The notes: a model not told the origin generated them from the sequence alone. A stretch of 64,000 nt of DNA from an uncultured Sphingomonas sp. (GCF_913774285.1 NZ_CAJYHX010000031.1:94229-158228); one strand, 5' to 3'; shown: positions 43,056 through 52,307, numbered from the stretch's first letter. Numbers and translations are program-made.

Positions 43056-43277
43056 TCACGCGAACAGCGACAGCGCCCCGCTTTCCAGCGCTTCGGGGAT
43101 GGTCAGCCGATCGCTGCGGCTGACCTCGTGGGTGGCGGGCTGCGGCACCAGGTTCCACGGCGTCACCACCGCGTCGCACCAGGCGGTGAACAGGCCCGAC
43201 GACCAGGACCGCAGGCTCTCTTCCACTTGCGGCAGCACCGCTGCCATGGCGTTCGGTTCGCTGTGCATCGTCATCAT
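43056..43277 (-). CDS. Small hypothetical protein, 73 aa
   Basis: The frame begins MMTMHSEPNAMAAVLPQVEE, continues SLRSWSSGLFTAWCDAVVTP and ends SGALSLFA. A good gaggagcggga ribosome site lies 5-8 bases before the paired ATGs at 43277 and 43274, which is the main support. It is transcribed in the same direction as fixJ, 89 bases downstream of its stop. Function unknown. Confidence 0.55.
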   Translation of the reverse strand: MMTMHSEPNAMAAVLPQVEESLRSWSSGLFTAWCDAVVTPWNLVPQPATHEVSRSDRLTIPEALESGALSLFA

Positions 43278-43366
43278 TCCCGCTCCTCAGCGTGCGTGAT
43301 TCCGTGTGTTCCCGAGTCCCTCGATCTTATCACGAGCGCGCCAAGGATGCACGGCTGTGCAATCGT

Positions 43367-43984
43367 TTAACTTGCGCCCATCCCCGCCGCGAACGCGATT
43401 CTGAGCGCTTCGGACAGGCTCTTCGCACCCAGCTTCGCCATCACATTGGCGCGGTGCACTTCCACGGTGCGCGCCGAGATGCCGAGGTCGTAGGCAATGG
43501 TCTTGTTCGGGTATCCCTGCGCCAGCCCGTCCAGCACCTCGCGCTCGCGCACGGTCAGCGCGCCGAGCAGGGTTTCGGCGTCGGCGGCGCGCGTCTTGAC
43601 GTCCTCGGCCGCCTCCAGCCGCTCGAAGCCGCGGTTGATCGCGTCGATCAGCGCGCGGCTCTCCATCGGCTTTTCGAGAAAATCGACCGCGCCCGCCTTC
43701 ATCGCCTTGACCGCCAGCGACACGTCGCCATGGCCGGTCAGCACGATCACCGGCAGCGCAATGCCGCGGGCGTGCAATTCCTGCTGCACCTCCAGCCCGT
43801 CCATCTCGGGCATGCGCACGTCGAGCAGCACGCAACCGGGCTCGACATGCCGCGCCTCCTTGAGGAAGGCGACGCCCGAAGGCCAGGTTTGCACCGTGAA
43901 GCCCGAGGTCTTGAGCATGAAGCTGGCGGAACGGCGGACGCCATCCTCGTCGTCGACGATATGGACGAGGCGCTTGTCGGTCAC
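43367..43984 (-). CDS. fixJ: Response regulator FixJ
   Basis: A 205-aa regulator. The receiver domain shows HIVDDEDGVRRSASFMLKTS (acid pocket), the phospho-acceptor Asp in GCVLLDVRMPEMDGLEVQQE and Lys in VDFLEKPMESRAL. The LuxR-type HTH is LTVREREVLDGLAQGYPNKT, then IAYDLGISARTVEVHRANVM. FixJ activates microaerobic genes when phosphorylated by FixL. ATG 43984 overlaps the fixL stop. Confidence 0.92.
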   Translation of the reverse strand: MTDKRLVHIVDDEDGVRRSASFMLKTSGFTVQTWPSGVAFLKEARHVEPGCVLLDVRMPEMDGLEVQQELHARGIALPVIVLTGHGDVSLAVKAMKAGAVDFLEKPMESRALIDAINRGFERLEAAEDVKTRAADAETLLGALTVREREVLDGLAQGYPNKTIAYDLGISARTVEVHRANVMAKLGAKSLSEALRIAFAAGMGAS

Positions 43985-45750
43985 GGGAGAGTCCCTTCTT
44001 CTACATGGACGAGGGTGAAGTGGAAGCAGCTGCCGCCGCCCTCGCGCGGCTCCAGCCAGATGCGGCCGCCATTGGCCTCGACGATCGTGCGGCAGATCGA
44101 CAGGCCGAGGCCCATGCCCTCCGCCTTGGTGCTGTGGAAGGCACGGAATAGGTCCTCCGCAACCTCGGCCGCGACGCCCGGCCCGGTATCCGCTACCGTC
44201 ACCCGCACGAAACCGGGCGCTTCGACCCGGGTGGAGACGGTCAGCCGCCGCTCGGGCGACTCGGCCATCGCCTCGATCGCGTTGCGCATCAGGTTGATCA
44301 GCACCTGCTGGATCTGGATGCGGTCGACCAGCACCGGGCCACCGGCGGGATCGAATAGGAACTCGGCGACGACGCCCTTCTCGCGCGCGCCGATCAGCGC
44401 CAGCTTGCAGGCTTCGTCGACGAGGTCGGGGATCTGTTCGACGCTCTTCTCCACCTCGCCGCGCGCGACGAATTCGCGCAGCCGCCGGACGATGGTGCCG
44501 GCCCGCAGCGCCTCCTGCGCGGTGTCGTTCAGCGCCTCGCGGATCATCGGCAGGTCCTCCGGATCGCTCGCGTCGATCAGATTGGAGACGCCGTTCACAT
44601 AGTTCACCACGGCGGTGATCGGCTGGTTGAGTTCGTGGGCCAGCGTGGAGGCCATGGTGCCCATCGCGCTCACCCGCGCGGCGTGGATCAGGCCGGAGCG
44701 CAGTTCCTCGATCCGCTGCTCGGCGCGCTGCTTGTCGCTCAGGTCGCGGATGAAGCCGGTGAAGACGCGCTCGCCCTCGGTCATGGCCTCGCCCACCGAC
44801 AATTCGATCGGAAAGGTGCTGCCGTCCCGGCGGCGGCCGGTGACCATGCGGCCGGTGCCGATGATCCGGCGCTCGCCGGTCTCCAGATACCGGCGGATAT
44901 AGCCGTCGTGCCGCGCGCCGTCCCCGGCGGGCATCAGCAGGCTGACATTGGCGCCAACCACCTCGTCCTCGGCATAGCCGAACATCCGCTCGGCGGCGGC
45001 GCTGAACGAGACGATGTTGCCGCGCTCGTCGATGATCACCATCGCGTCGAGCACCGTCGCCAGAATCGAGCGGAGATGGTTGGCAGAGGCGGTCGCCTGC
45101 CGCTCGCTGGCGCGTTGCTCGGTGATGTCGCGGATCACCTTGCCATAGCCGCGCAGCCGCCCGTCGGGCCCCCGCAGCGGCGTGATCAGCACCTGCGCCA
45201 GGAACTCGCTGCCGTCCTTGCGCAGCCGCCAGTCCTCCTCCTCGAACTTGCCGTCGCGCAGCGCCGCGTCGAGATCGGCGCGCGGCTTGCCCGCCGCGAC
45301 GGCCGAGGCGGGATAGAAGAGCGCCATGTCGCGGCCGAGCACGTCCTCCTCGCGCCAGCCCTTCAGCCGGCGTGCGCCTTCGTTCCAGAAGGACACGCGG
45401 CCCCTGGGATCGACGGTATAGATCGCGTAGCCGACCGCGCCGTCGATCAGCAGATTGAGCTCGGCTGCGAGTTCGTCCGCACGATCGGCCCGCCTTCGGG
45501 CATCGGCTTCCTCGGCACGCAGGCGGCGGCGCAGTGCTCGACTGTACGACGCGAGCAGCAGGATCGCCGCGGCCCAGGCGAACAGCACGCCCACCAGCAC
45601 ATAGCGTTCGCCGCGCGACACGAGTGGCGCCAACGCCAGCCCCGAAACCAGCAGCAGCAGCGTGGCCATCGCCTCGGGCAAGCGTCGCCGCAACCGATCG
45701 CCGAGCGTCAACGGCGCCGGCATGTCGAACGGCGGCAGCGGGAAGTTCAT
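43981..45750 (-). CDS. fixL: PAS sensor histidine kinase FixL, probable heme oxygen sensor
   Basis: A 589-aa kinase. Two membrane helices lie at about 27-45 and 50-69, a first PAS domain at about 97-215 and a second at about 225-340. The second has the FixL heme pattern: His281 in ARHDGYIRRYLETGERRIIG and Arg301 in GTGRMVTGRRRDGSTFPIEL, matching the proximal His and ligand-sensing Arg of rhizobial FixL. Phospho-acceptor His372 is in TLAHELNQPITAVVNY; N, G1 and G2 boxes are present (MRNAIEAMAE, VADTGPGV, GMGLGLSICR). Oxygen should inhibit kinase activity. Overlaps join it to fixJ and to the upstream receiver gene. Confidence 0.92.
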   Translation of the reverse strand: MNFPLPPFDMPAPLTLGDRLRRRLPEAMATLLLLVSGLALAPLVSRGERYVLVGVLFAWAAAILLLASYSRALRRRLRAEEADARRRADRADELAAELNLLIDGAVGYAIYTVDPRGRVSFWNEGARRLKGWREEDVLGRDMALFYPASAVAAGKPRADLDAALRDGKFEEEDWRLRKDGSEFLAQVLITPLRGPDGRLRGYGKVIRDITEQRASERQATASANHLRSILATVLDAMVIIDERGNIVSFSAAAERMFGYAEDEVVGANVSLLMPAGDGARHDGYIRRYLETGERRIIGTGRMVTGRRRDGSTFPIELSVGEAMTEGERVFTGFIRDLSDKQRAEQRIEELRSGLIHAARVSAMGTMASTLAHELNQPITAVVNYVNGVSNLIDASDPEDLPMIREALNDTAQEALRAGTIVRRLREFVARGEVEKSVEQIPDLVDEACKLALIGAREKGVVAEFLFDPAGGPVLVDRIQIQQVLINLMRNAIEAMAESPERRLTVSTRVEAPGFVRVTVADTGPGVAAEVAEDLFRAFHSTKAEGMGLGLSICRTIVEANGGRIWLEPREGGGSCFHFTLVHVEEGTLP

Positions 45751-46109
45751 CGCGCGAGCGCGCCGAGCAGCTCGAGTCGGCCGACCGGTTTCTTCACCAC
45801 GCCCGCGAACCCTGCGGCGCGCGCGGCGTCGTCGAGTTCGGCATGGCTCTGGCCGATGAGGATGGCCCTGCCCTGCCAGCCGCGCAGCGCCAGCTGGCGC
45901 AGCACATGGATCGCATCCCCGTCGGACAATTCGCGCGCGATCAGCAAGGTGCGAATCTGGTCCAAGGTCGCCTCCGCCATCGCCGCCGCGGCGGAGGCGA
46001 AGGCGCGGACGTCCATGCCGCAGCCCTGCAGCAGCAATTGCACCGCGCGCCGCGAATCGTCCTGCGAATCGACCAGCAGCACGCGCTCGCGTACGCCCCG
46101 GGCCGGCAT
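45747..46109 (-). CDS. Single-domain receiver protein lacking the phospho-acceptor Asp
   Basis: A 120-aa receiver-like protein, first gene of the fixLJ operon. ERVLLVDSQDDSRRAVQLLL shows the acid pocket and AGFAGVVKKPVGRLELLGAL the conserved Lys. The strand that should end in the phosphorylated Asp reads IRTLLIARELSDGDA, with Ala in that place. The start ATG 46109 follows aaggaggg at ideal spacing. It may act as a decoy or a binding domain rather than accept phosphate (inference). It overlaps fixL at ATGA. Confidence 0.8.
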   Translation of the reverse strand: MPARGVRERVLLVDSQDDSRRAVQLLLQGCGMDVRAFASAAAAMAEATLDQIRTLLIARELSDGDAIHVLRQLALRGWQGRAILIGQSHAELDDAARAAGFAGVVKKPVGRLELLGALAR

Positions 46110-46243
46110 AGGGACGCCCTCCTTCATGCGCGCAACCCGCGCGGCACGAAGGGGCAAGAAAGGCAGATGCTGAACCGCATGGCGCCGAGATATTGTGCCG
46201 CCATCAGCAGCGTCATGCGGATTGGTACGTATTGCGCCTCGGT

Positions 46244-46888
46244 TCAGCGCGAATAGCGCTCCTCTGCCCAGGGGTCGCCACGCAGGTGATAGCCATTCAC
46301 TTCCCAAAAGCCCGGCCGGTCACGTCCGATCACCTCGATCCGCGAGATCCACTTGGCGCTTTTCCAGAAATAGAGGTGCGGCACCACCAGCCGCGCCGGG
46401 CCGCCATGGTCGCGGTGGAGCGGCTTCCCCTCCCAGCGATGCGCGATCAGCGCGTCGGGTGCGGCGAAATCGGCGAGCAGCAGGTTGGTGGTATAGCCGT
46501 CATAGCCGTGGAGCATCACCGCCTCGGCCTCGTCGCGCGGCTCGACCATATCGAGCAGCCGCTGGGTGGCGACGCCCGCCCAGCGATTGTCATAGCGCGA
46601 CCAACTGGTGACGCAGTGGATGTCGCTGACGCGCTCGTCGGTGGCGAGGGCCTCAAAGGCCGGCCAGTCGAGCGTCAGCGGGCGGGCGACCATGCCGTCG
46701 ATGGTCAGGCGCCAGCGTTCGGTGCGCACCTCCGGCTGGCGGCCGAGATCGAGCACCGGCCAGTTGGTCACCAGATGCTGGCCGGGCGGCAGCCGCTCGG
46801 CCTCCGGACGCGACGTGCTGCCGGTGAGGAACTTGCCCGCCGCGGCCCAGGCGCGCTTGGAGCGGGTGAGCTTGCTGTCCTCGTCCAT
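46244..46888 (-). CDS. Sulfite-oxidase-like molybdopterin oxidoreductase
   Basis: A 214-aa protein of the sulfite oxidase/MsrP-like fold. The conserved molybdenum-ligand Cys is in SDIHCVTSWSRYDNRWAGV; RHEGKPLHRDHGGPARLVVP-like sequence (here WEGKPLHRDHGGPARLVVPH) and YFWKSAKWISRIEVIGRD follow. No signal peptide is seen, so it is probably cytoplasmic, unlike MsrP. Substrate unknown. ATG 46888 lies 14 bases downstream of the flavin reductase stop at 46902; the two are likely one transcript. Confidence 0.88.
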   Translation of the reverse strand: MDEDSKLTRSKRAWAAAGKFLTGSTSRPEAERLPPGQHLVTNWPVLDLGRQPEVRTERWRLTIDGMVARPLTLDWPAFEALATDERVSDIHCVTSWSRYDNRWAGVATQRLLDMVEPRDEAEAVMLHGYDGYTTNLLLADFAAPDALIAHRWEGKPLHRDHGGPARLVVPHLYFWKSAKWISRIEVIGRDRPGFWEVNGYHLRGDPWAEERYSR

Positions 46889-46901
46889 CGGGTATTCCTC
46901 G

Positions 46902-48278
46902 TCAGGCCGGCTTCCGCTCACCAGCTATGGTCGGCAATAGCTCGGAGACGGTCGGGTGGATATGCACGGCGTGGGCCAGATCGGTCGCCGTGCCCTGCTT
47001 CACCATCAGGTCGAGCACGCTGTGGATCGCCTCGTCGCCGCTGGTGCCGAGGATCGCGCCGCCCAGGATCTTGCCGGTATCGGCGTCGCTCACCAGCTTC
47101 ATGAAGCCGAGCGACTCGTCCTTCTCCACCGCACGGCCGACGCGCGTCATCGGCCGTCTGCCGACCTCGATGCGGTGGCCCGCCTTCTTCGCCTCCGCCT
47201 CGCCCAAGCCGACGCGGCCGAGCGGCGGGTCGATGTAGAGCGCATAGGCCGGAATGCGATCGGTCACCTTGCGGTCGGCGCCGTCGAGCAGATTGTTGGC
47301 GACGATCTCGAAGTCGTTATAAGCCGTGTGGGTGAAGGCGCCGCGGCCGTTGCAGTCGCCCATCGCCCAAATGTGTTCGACATTGGTGCGCAGCCGATCG
47401 TCGACCTGGATATAGCCGCGCGCGTCGGTCTGAACCCCGGCGACGTCCAGCCCAAGATCGTCGGTGTTGGGCGTGCGCCCCACCGCGAGCAGCACATGGC
47501 TGCCGAGCACTTCGGGGCTGCCCTCGTGGCAGTCGACCCCGACCAGCACGTCCTCGCCCTGGGCGGCGAAGCGGATGCACTCGGCGCCGGTGCGGATCGC
47601 GATGCCCTCCGCCTCCAGGATATCGCGCACCGCGTCGGAGATTTCGGGATCCTCGCGGCCGATCAGCCTGGGGCCCTTCTCGACGATCGTCACCTCGGCA
47701 CCGAAGCGGCGGAACATCTGGCCGAACTCCAGCCCGATATAGCTGCCGCCGACCACCACCAGGTGCCGCGGCACCGCATCGAGCTTGAGGATCGTGCTGT
47801 TGGTGAGGAACGGCACGTCGTCCACGCCCGGCATGTCCGGCACCAGCGCGCGGCCGCCGACGTTTAGGAAGATGCGGTCCGCTTCGAGCAGCTCGTCGCC
47901 GACGCGCACGCGGTGCGGCGATTCGAACACCGCCTGGCCGAAAAACAGCGTGCAATGCGCCATCCCGTCGATCCAGCTTTGCAGCGAGACGCGCGAGTCC
48001 GCCGAGATTTTGTCGGCCCTTGCCCGCACCTTGGCGAAATCGATGCCCACCTCTCCCTTGATCGTCACGCCGAAGTCGGCGGCACGCCTGGCCATGTGCG
48101 CGGCATAGGCGCTGGCGACGAGGGTCTTGGTCGGCTTGCAGCCGGTGTTGACGCAGGTGCCGCCGAGCAGGTGCCGCTCGACCAGCGCCACCGACATGCC
48201 GGCATCGCTCAACCGCCCCGCGAGCGGCGTCCCCGCCTGCCCCGCACCGATGACGATCGCGTCGAACCTGCGGCTCAC
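46902..48278 (-). CDS. FAD-dependent pyridine nucleotide-disulfide oxidoreductase, mercuric-reductase-like
   Basis: A 458-aa flavoprotein. The FAD site is DAIVIGAGQAGTPLAGRLSD, the redox-active disulfide GGTCVNTGCKPTKTL, the NAD(P) site VVVGGSYIGLEFGQMFRRFG and the C-terminal dimer motif HIHPTVSELLPTI. It resembles lipoamide dehydrogenase and mercuric reductase but lacks the extra Cys pair of MerA, so the substrate is unknown. GTG 48278 overlaps the upstream stop (GTGA). Confidence 0.9.
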   Translation of the reverse strand: MSRRFDAIVIGAGQAGTPLAGRLSDAGMSVALVERHLLGGTCVNTGCKPTKTLVASAYAAHMARRAADFGVTIKGEVGIDFAKVRARADKISADSRVSLQSWIDGMAHCTLFFGQAVFESPHRVRVGDELLEADRIFLNVGGRALVPDMPGVDDVPFLTNSTILKLDAVPRHLVVVGGSYIGLEFGQMFRRFGAEVTIVEKGPRLIGREDPEISDAVRDILEAEGIAIRTGAECIRFAAQGEDVLVGVDCHEGSPEVLGSHVLLAVGRTPNTDDLGLDVAGVQTDARGYIQVDDRLRTNVEHIWAMGDCNGRGAFTHTAYNDFEIVANNLLDGADRKVTDRIPAYALYIDPPLGRVGLGEAEAKKAGHRIEVGRRPMTRVGRAVEKDESLGFMKLVSDADTGKILGGAILGTSGDEAIHSVLDLMVKQGTATDLAHAVHIHPTVSELLPTIAGERKPA

Positions 48279-48736
48279 AGCGAGGCCGCCACGAACGCGG
48301 CGACGCCGATCGCCGCAAGGTCCTCGACCAGCGCGGCGGGCAGATCGGTGCCGAACGCACGGCACAGCCCCATCCGCGCCGCATAGCCGCCGAAGGTCCC
48401 GATCACCGCGCCCACGACACCCGCACCGAGGCACAGCGGCAGCGAGCTCGCCGCCAGCCCAATCGCCGCGCCGCACAGCGCGCCGGAGATGGTCCGCCCG
48501 ATGAACCCCGGCGGCGACTTGCGGCTGGGCGTGGTCGGCAGCTTGTCCGCGACATATTCCCCGATCGCCAGCAGGGTGAGAATCCAGGGCGTCCCCCACC
48601 AGCCCAGCCAGCCGAGCCAGGTGCCGGTAAGCGGCAGCCAGCCGGCATAGGCAGCCCAGGAGATCGCCATGGGCGCGGTCATGGTGCGCATGCCGGCGAC
48701 GATGCCGATCAGCAGCGCGAGGACGAGGGGCGGCAT
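48275..48736 (-). CDS. DUF4126 family membrane protein
   Basis: A 153-aa membrane protein with four to five hydrophobic segments: LVLALLIGIVAGMRTMTAPM, AISWAAYAGWLPLTGTW and AALVEDLAAIGVAAFVAASL. GMRTMTAP and the EYVADKLPTTPSRK loop are typical of DUF4126. The ATG at 48736 follows gggaga; an ATG at 48751 is possible. Function unknown. It leads a three-gene unit with the flavin reductase and the molybdopterin enzyme. Confidence 0.85.
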   Translation of the reverse strand: MPPLVLALLIGIVAGMRTMTAPMAISWAAYAGWLPLTGTWLGWLGWWGTPWILTLLAIGEYVADKLPTTPSRKSPPGFIGRTISGALCGAAIGLAASSLPLCLGAGVVGAVIGTFGGYAARMGLCRAFGTDLPAALVEDLAAIGVAAFVAASL

Positions 48737-48900
48737 CAACAGGTCTCCCATAGGCGGCACCCACCCAGCGCCTTTCTGCGCGCCTGCGCAACTGGACGTG
48801 AGTATGGTCCCGCCGCCAACGAAACGAACCGCTACGGGTTGCAAGCCGCCACCGATTGAAGGATCAGGCGGGCCAACCAAGCCCTACAGGAGAACCGGCC

Positions 48901-50013
48901 ATGAAGACCCGCGCCGCCGTCGCCTTCGAAGCGAAGAAGCCGCTGGAGATCGTCGAACTCGATCTGGAAGGCCCCAAGGCGGGCGAAGTGCTGGTCGAGA
49001 TCATGGCCACCGGCCTGTGCCACACCGATGCCTACACGCTGGACGGGCTCGATTCCGAAGGCCTGTTCCCCTCGGTGCTCGGCCATGAAGGTGCCGGCAT
49101 CGTCCGCGAAGTGGGCGCCGGCGTCACCAGCGTGAAGCCCGGCGACCATGTGATCCCGCTCTACACGCCGGAGTGCCGCCAGTGTAAGTCGTGCCTCTCG
49201 GGCAAGACCAACCTGTGCACCGCGATCCGCGCGACCCAGGGCAAGGGGCTGATGCCGGACGGCACCACGCGGTTCAGCTACAAGGGCCAGCCGATCTTCC
49301 ACTATATGGGCTGCTCGACCTTCTCCAACTTCACCGTTCTGCCCGAGATCGCCGTGGCGAAGATTCGCGAGGACGCGCCCTTCCAGACCAGCTGCTATAT
49401 CGGCTGCGGCGTCACCACCGGCGTCGGCGCCGTGGTCAACACCGCCAAGGTGCAGGTGGGCGAGACGGTCGTGGTGTTCGGCCTGGGCGGGATCGGCCTC
49501 AACGTGATCCAGGGTGCAAGGCTGGCCGGCGCGGGCCAGATCATCGGCATCGACGTCAATCCGGACCGCGAGGAATGGGGCCGCAAGTTCGGCATGACCC
49601 ACTTCCTCAACACGCGTGGCATGTCGCGCGAGCAGATCGTCGCCAAGGTGGTGGAACTCACCGATGGCGGCGCCGACTACAGCTTCGATGCGACCGGCAA
49701 CACCGAGGTGATGCGCACCGCGCTCGAATGCTGCCACCGCGGCTGGGGCGAATCGATCATCATCGGCGTGGCCGAGGCGGGCAAGGAAATCGCCACCCGT
49801 CCGTTCCAGCTGGTCACCGGCCGAGTCTGGAAGGGCACCGCATTCGGCGGCGCCAAGGGCCGGACCGACGTGCCGAAGATCGTCGACTGGTACATGAACG
49901 GCAAGATCGCGATCGACCCGATGATCACCCACGTGCTGACGCTGGACGAGATCAACAAGGGTTTCGACCTGATGCATGCGGGCGAGAGCATCCGCAGCGT
50001 CGTCGTCTATTGA
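48901..50013 (+). CDS. frmA: S-(hydroxymethyl)glutathione dehydrogenase (class III alcohol dehydrogenase)
   Basis: A 370-aa zinc enzyme that oxidises S-hydroxymethylglutathione, the adduct of formaldehyde and glutathione. Catalytic zinc ligands are in GLCHTDAYTLDG and VLGHEGAGIV, structural zinc in ECRQCKSCLSGKTNLC, and the NAD fold in VVVFGLGGIGLNVIQGARLA. ATG 48901 follows aggag. It is first in the operon with a VOC gene and frmB. Confidence 0.96.
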   Translation: MKTRAAVAFEAKKPLEIVELDLEGPKAGEVLVEIMATGLCHTDAYTLDGLDSEGLFPSVLGHEGAGIVREVGAGVTSVKPGDHVIPLYTPECRQCKSCLSGKTNLCTAIRATQGKGLMPDGTTRFSYKGQPIFHYMGCSTFSNFTVLPEIAVAKIREDAPFQTSCYIGCGVTTGVGAVVNTAKVQVGETVVVFGLGGIGLNVIQGARLAGAGQIIGIDVNPDREEWGRKFGMTHFLNTRGMSREQIVAKVVELTDGGADYSFDATGNTEVMRTALECCHRGWGESIIIGVAEAGKEIATRPFQLVTGRVWKGTAFGGAKGRTDVPKIVDWYMNGKIAIDPMITHVLTLDEINKGFDLMHAGESIRSVVVY

Positions 50014-50033
50014 GCGAAAAAGGAGAGGAAGCG

Positions 50034-50417
50034 ATGTTCAGTCACGTGATGCTCGGCGCCAACGACATCGAGGCGTCCAAGGCATTCTACGACGCGGCGC
50101 TCGGCGCGCTGGGGATCGGTCCCGGCCGCATGGATCCCAAGGGGCGCGTCATCTACATGCACCCGGACGGCCTGTTCATGCTGACCAAGCCGATCGACGG
50201 CGAGCCCGCCTGCCACGCCAATGGCGGCACACTGGGGTTCCGCGCGGCGACGACCGACGCGGCCGATGCGTGGCACGCCGCCGGTCTGGCGCATGGCGGC
50301 ACCGCCTGCGAGAACCCTCCGGGTTGGCGTGAGGGCAGCTTCGGCCCGCTCTATCTCGCCTATCTGCGCGATCCGTCGGGCAACAAGCTGTGCGCGCTGC
50401 ACCGCAAGCCGGCCTGA
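50034..50417 (+). CDS. VOC-family glyoxalase-like protein
   Basis: A 127-aa vicinal-oxygen-chelate protein: MFSHVMLGANDIEASKAFYD, DGLFMLTKPIDGEPACHANG, and REGSFGPLYLAYLRDPSGNK. It lies between frmA and frmB, a common place in proteobacteria, and may act on a glutathione adduct. aggagagg precedes the ATG, and frmB overlaps its stop by one base. Confidence 0.88.
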   Translation: MFSHVMLGANDIEASKAFYDAALGALGIGPGRMDPKGRVIYMHPDGLFMLTKPIDGEPACHANGGTLGFRAATTDAADAWHAAGLAHGGTACENPPGWREGSFGPLYLAYLRDPSGNKLCALHRKPA

Positions 50418-51253
50418 TGGAGACGCTCTCGACCAACAAGGCATATGGCGGGGTGCAGGGCGTGTACCGCCACGCCTCCGCCGCGACGGGCACGCCGATG
50501 ACCTTCTCGGTCTATGTGCCGCCGCACGGCGAGGGCGCGAAGCTGCCGGTGCTCTGGTATCTTTCGGGCCTCACCTGCACCCATGCCAACGTCACCGAAA
50601 AGGGCGAATATCGCCTTGCCTGCGCCGAGGCGGGCGTGATCTTCGTCGCGCCCGATACGTCGCCGCGCGGCGAAGGCGTGGCCGATGTGCCGGACTATGA
50701 TTTCGGCCAGGGCGCCGGCTTCTATGTCGACGCGACCCAGGCGCCCTGGGCCGAGCATTTCCACATGCGCAGCTATGTCAAGGACGAGCTGCCCGCCCTC
50801 CTCGCCGAGCAGTTCCCGATGGCAGACATGGGCGCGCAAGGCATTACCGGCCATTCGATGGGCGGGCACGGCGCGCTGACCATCGCCTTGCGCAATCCCG
50901 AGCGCTTCCGCAGCGTCTCCGCCTTCGCACCGATCGTCGCACCCAGCCAGGTGGCTTGGGGACGGAAGGCGCTGGGCGGCTATCTCGGCAACAATCCGGC
51001 GGCATGGCGTACCCACGACGCGGTCGCGCTGATCGAGGACGGCGCCCGCCTGCCCGAGCTGCTGGTCGACCAGGGCGATGCCGACAGCTTCCTCGCCGAG
51101 CAGCTTCGCCCGCAGTTGCTGGCCGATGCCTGCGCCGCCGCCGGCTTGCCCCTCACGCTGCGGCTACAGCCCGGCTATGACCACAGCTATTATTTCGTCT
51201 CGACCTTCCTCGCAGAGCACGTCGCCTGGCATGCCGCGCGGCTGAAAGCGTGA
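50417..51253 (+). CDS. frmB: S-formylglutathione hydrolase
   Basis: A 278-aa esterase that hydrolyses S-formylglutathione to formate and glutathione, completing formaldehyde detoxification. LSGLTCTHANVTEKGEYR, the nucleophile elbow ITGHSMGGHGALTIAL, an Asp in LVDQGDADSFL and a His in PGYDHSYYF are present. TGATG overlap with the VOC gene. Normal length. Confidence 0.95.
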   Translation: METLSTNKAYGGVQGVYRHASAATGTPMTFSVYVPPHGEGAKLPVLWYLSGLTCTHANVTEKGEYRLACAEAGVIFVAPDTSPRGEGVADVPDYDFGQGAGFYVDATQAPWAEHFHMRSYVKDELPALLAEQFPMADMGAQGITGHSMGGHGALTIALRNPERFRSVSAFAPIVAPSQVAWGRKALGGYLGNNPAAWRTHDAVALIEDGARLPELLVDQGDADSFLAEQLRPQLLADACAAAGLPLTLRLQPGYDHSYYFVSTFLAEHVAWHAARLKA

Positions 51254-51316
51254 TATGAGACCAGCACACCGATGCGGCGCGGGGCCGCGCCGGTCCATGA
51301 GGGGGAGTTTTCGGGC

Positions 51317-52240
51317 GTGAAGTTGAAGTCGCTGTTCGCCGTCGCCGCTGCGCCGCTCGCGCTGCTGTTCAGCCCGCTGGCGTTCGGCCAGGCCGCGCCG
51401 GCGGCGGGCGCTCCCGCCGTGCAGAGCCGCCCGGCCGATCCGGCGCTGTGGGTGGTCAAGGATGCCGATACCACCATCTATCTGTTCGGCACCGTTCATG
51501 TGCTCAAACCGGGCCTTGGCTGGTTCGACTCGGCGGTGAAGACCGCCTTCGACAAGAGCGACACGCTGGTGCTCGAGCTGGTCGAGCCAGATCCCGCGGC
51601 GATGCAGGGGCTGCTCGTCAAGATGGCGATGGCCCCGGCGGGCTCGAAGCCGATCGCCGAGCAACTGCCGGCCGACAAGCGCGACGCCTATCTGAAGGCG
51701 ATGGGCGATATCGGCGTGCCCCCCGCCGCGTTCGACATGCTCCAGCCGTGGGTGGCGGGCATCACGCTCAGCGTCGCCGGCCTGCCCAAGCTCGGCTATG
51801 ATCCTGCGAGCGGCGCGGAGAAGGTGCTGACCGCGGCCGCGAAGGAAAGCGGCAAGCCGGTGATCGGGCTGGAGAGCGCCGAACAGCAGCTCGGCTATTT
51901 CGCGACGATGCCGCCCGCACTGCAGCTAGCCTTCCTCACCTCGGCGGTGGACGACTACCCGAAGCTGGGCACCGAACTCGGCAAGATGATCGACCAATGG
52001 GCCGCCGGCGATCCCGAGGCGCTGGGCGCGACGATGAACGAAGGCATGCGCGATACCCCCGACCTCGCGCGCATCCTGCTGACCGAACGCAATGCCCGCT
52101 GGGCGAAATGGATCGAGGCACGGCTCCAAAAGCCAGGAACGGTGTTCTTGGCGGTAGGCGCCGGCCATCTCGCCGGTACCGATAGTGTCCAGGCGTTCCT
52201 CGCCAGGGATCGAGTAACAGCGGAGCGCATCCGCTACTGA
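51317..52240 (+). CDS. TraB/GumN family exported protein
   Basis: A 307-aa protein with a signal peptide (KLKSLFAVAAAPLALLFSPL, then AFGQ). The family motifs are TTIYLFGTVHVLKPGLGWFD and the C-terminal GTVFLAVGAGHLAGTDSVQA, with conserved His and Glu (LVLELVEPD) resembling the Tiki metalloprotease fold. Activity is not proven for bacterial members. GTG 51317 gives the signal peptide; a gaggggga site lies about 12 bases upstream. Confidence 0.86.
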   Translation: MKLKSLFAVAAAPLALLFSPLAFGQAAPAAGAPAVQSRPADPALWVVKDADTTIYLFGTVHVLKPGLGWFDSAVKTAFDKSDTLVLELVEPDPAAMQGLLVKMAMAPAGSKPIAEQLPADKRDAYLKAMGDIGVPPAAFDMLQPWVAGITLSVAGLPKLGYDPASGAEKVLTAAAKESGKPVIGLESAEQQLGYFATMPPALQLAFLTSAVDDYPKLGTELGKMIDQWAAGDPEALGATMNEGMRDTPDLARILLTERNARWAKWIEARLQKPGTVFLAVGAGHLAGTDSVQAFLARDRVTAERIRY

Positions 52241-52307
52241 CGATCCCGGCGGGGCGCGCTTTCCTTCCGGTGCGGCCGCGCGTCGCATCCCTTTCGGAGC
52301 AATTCGC

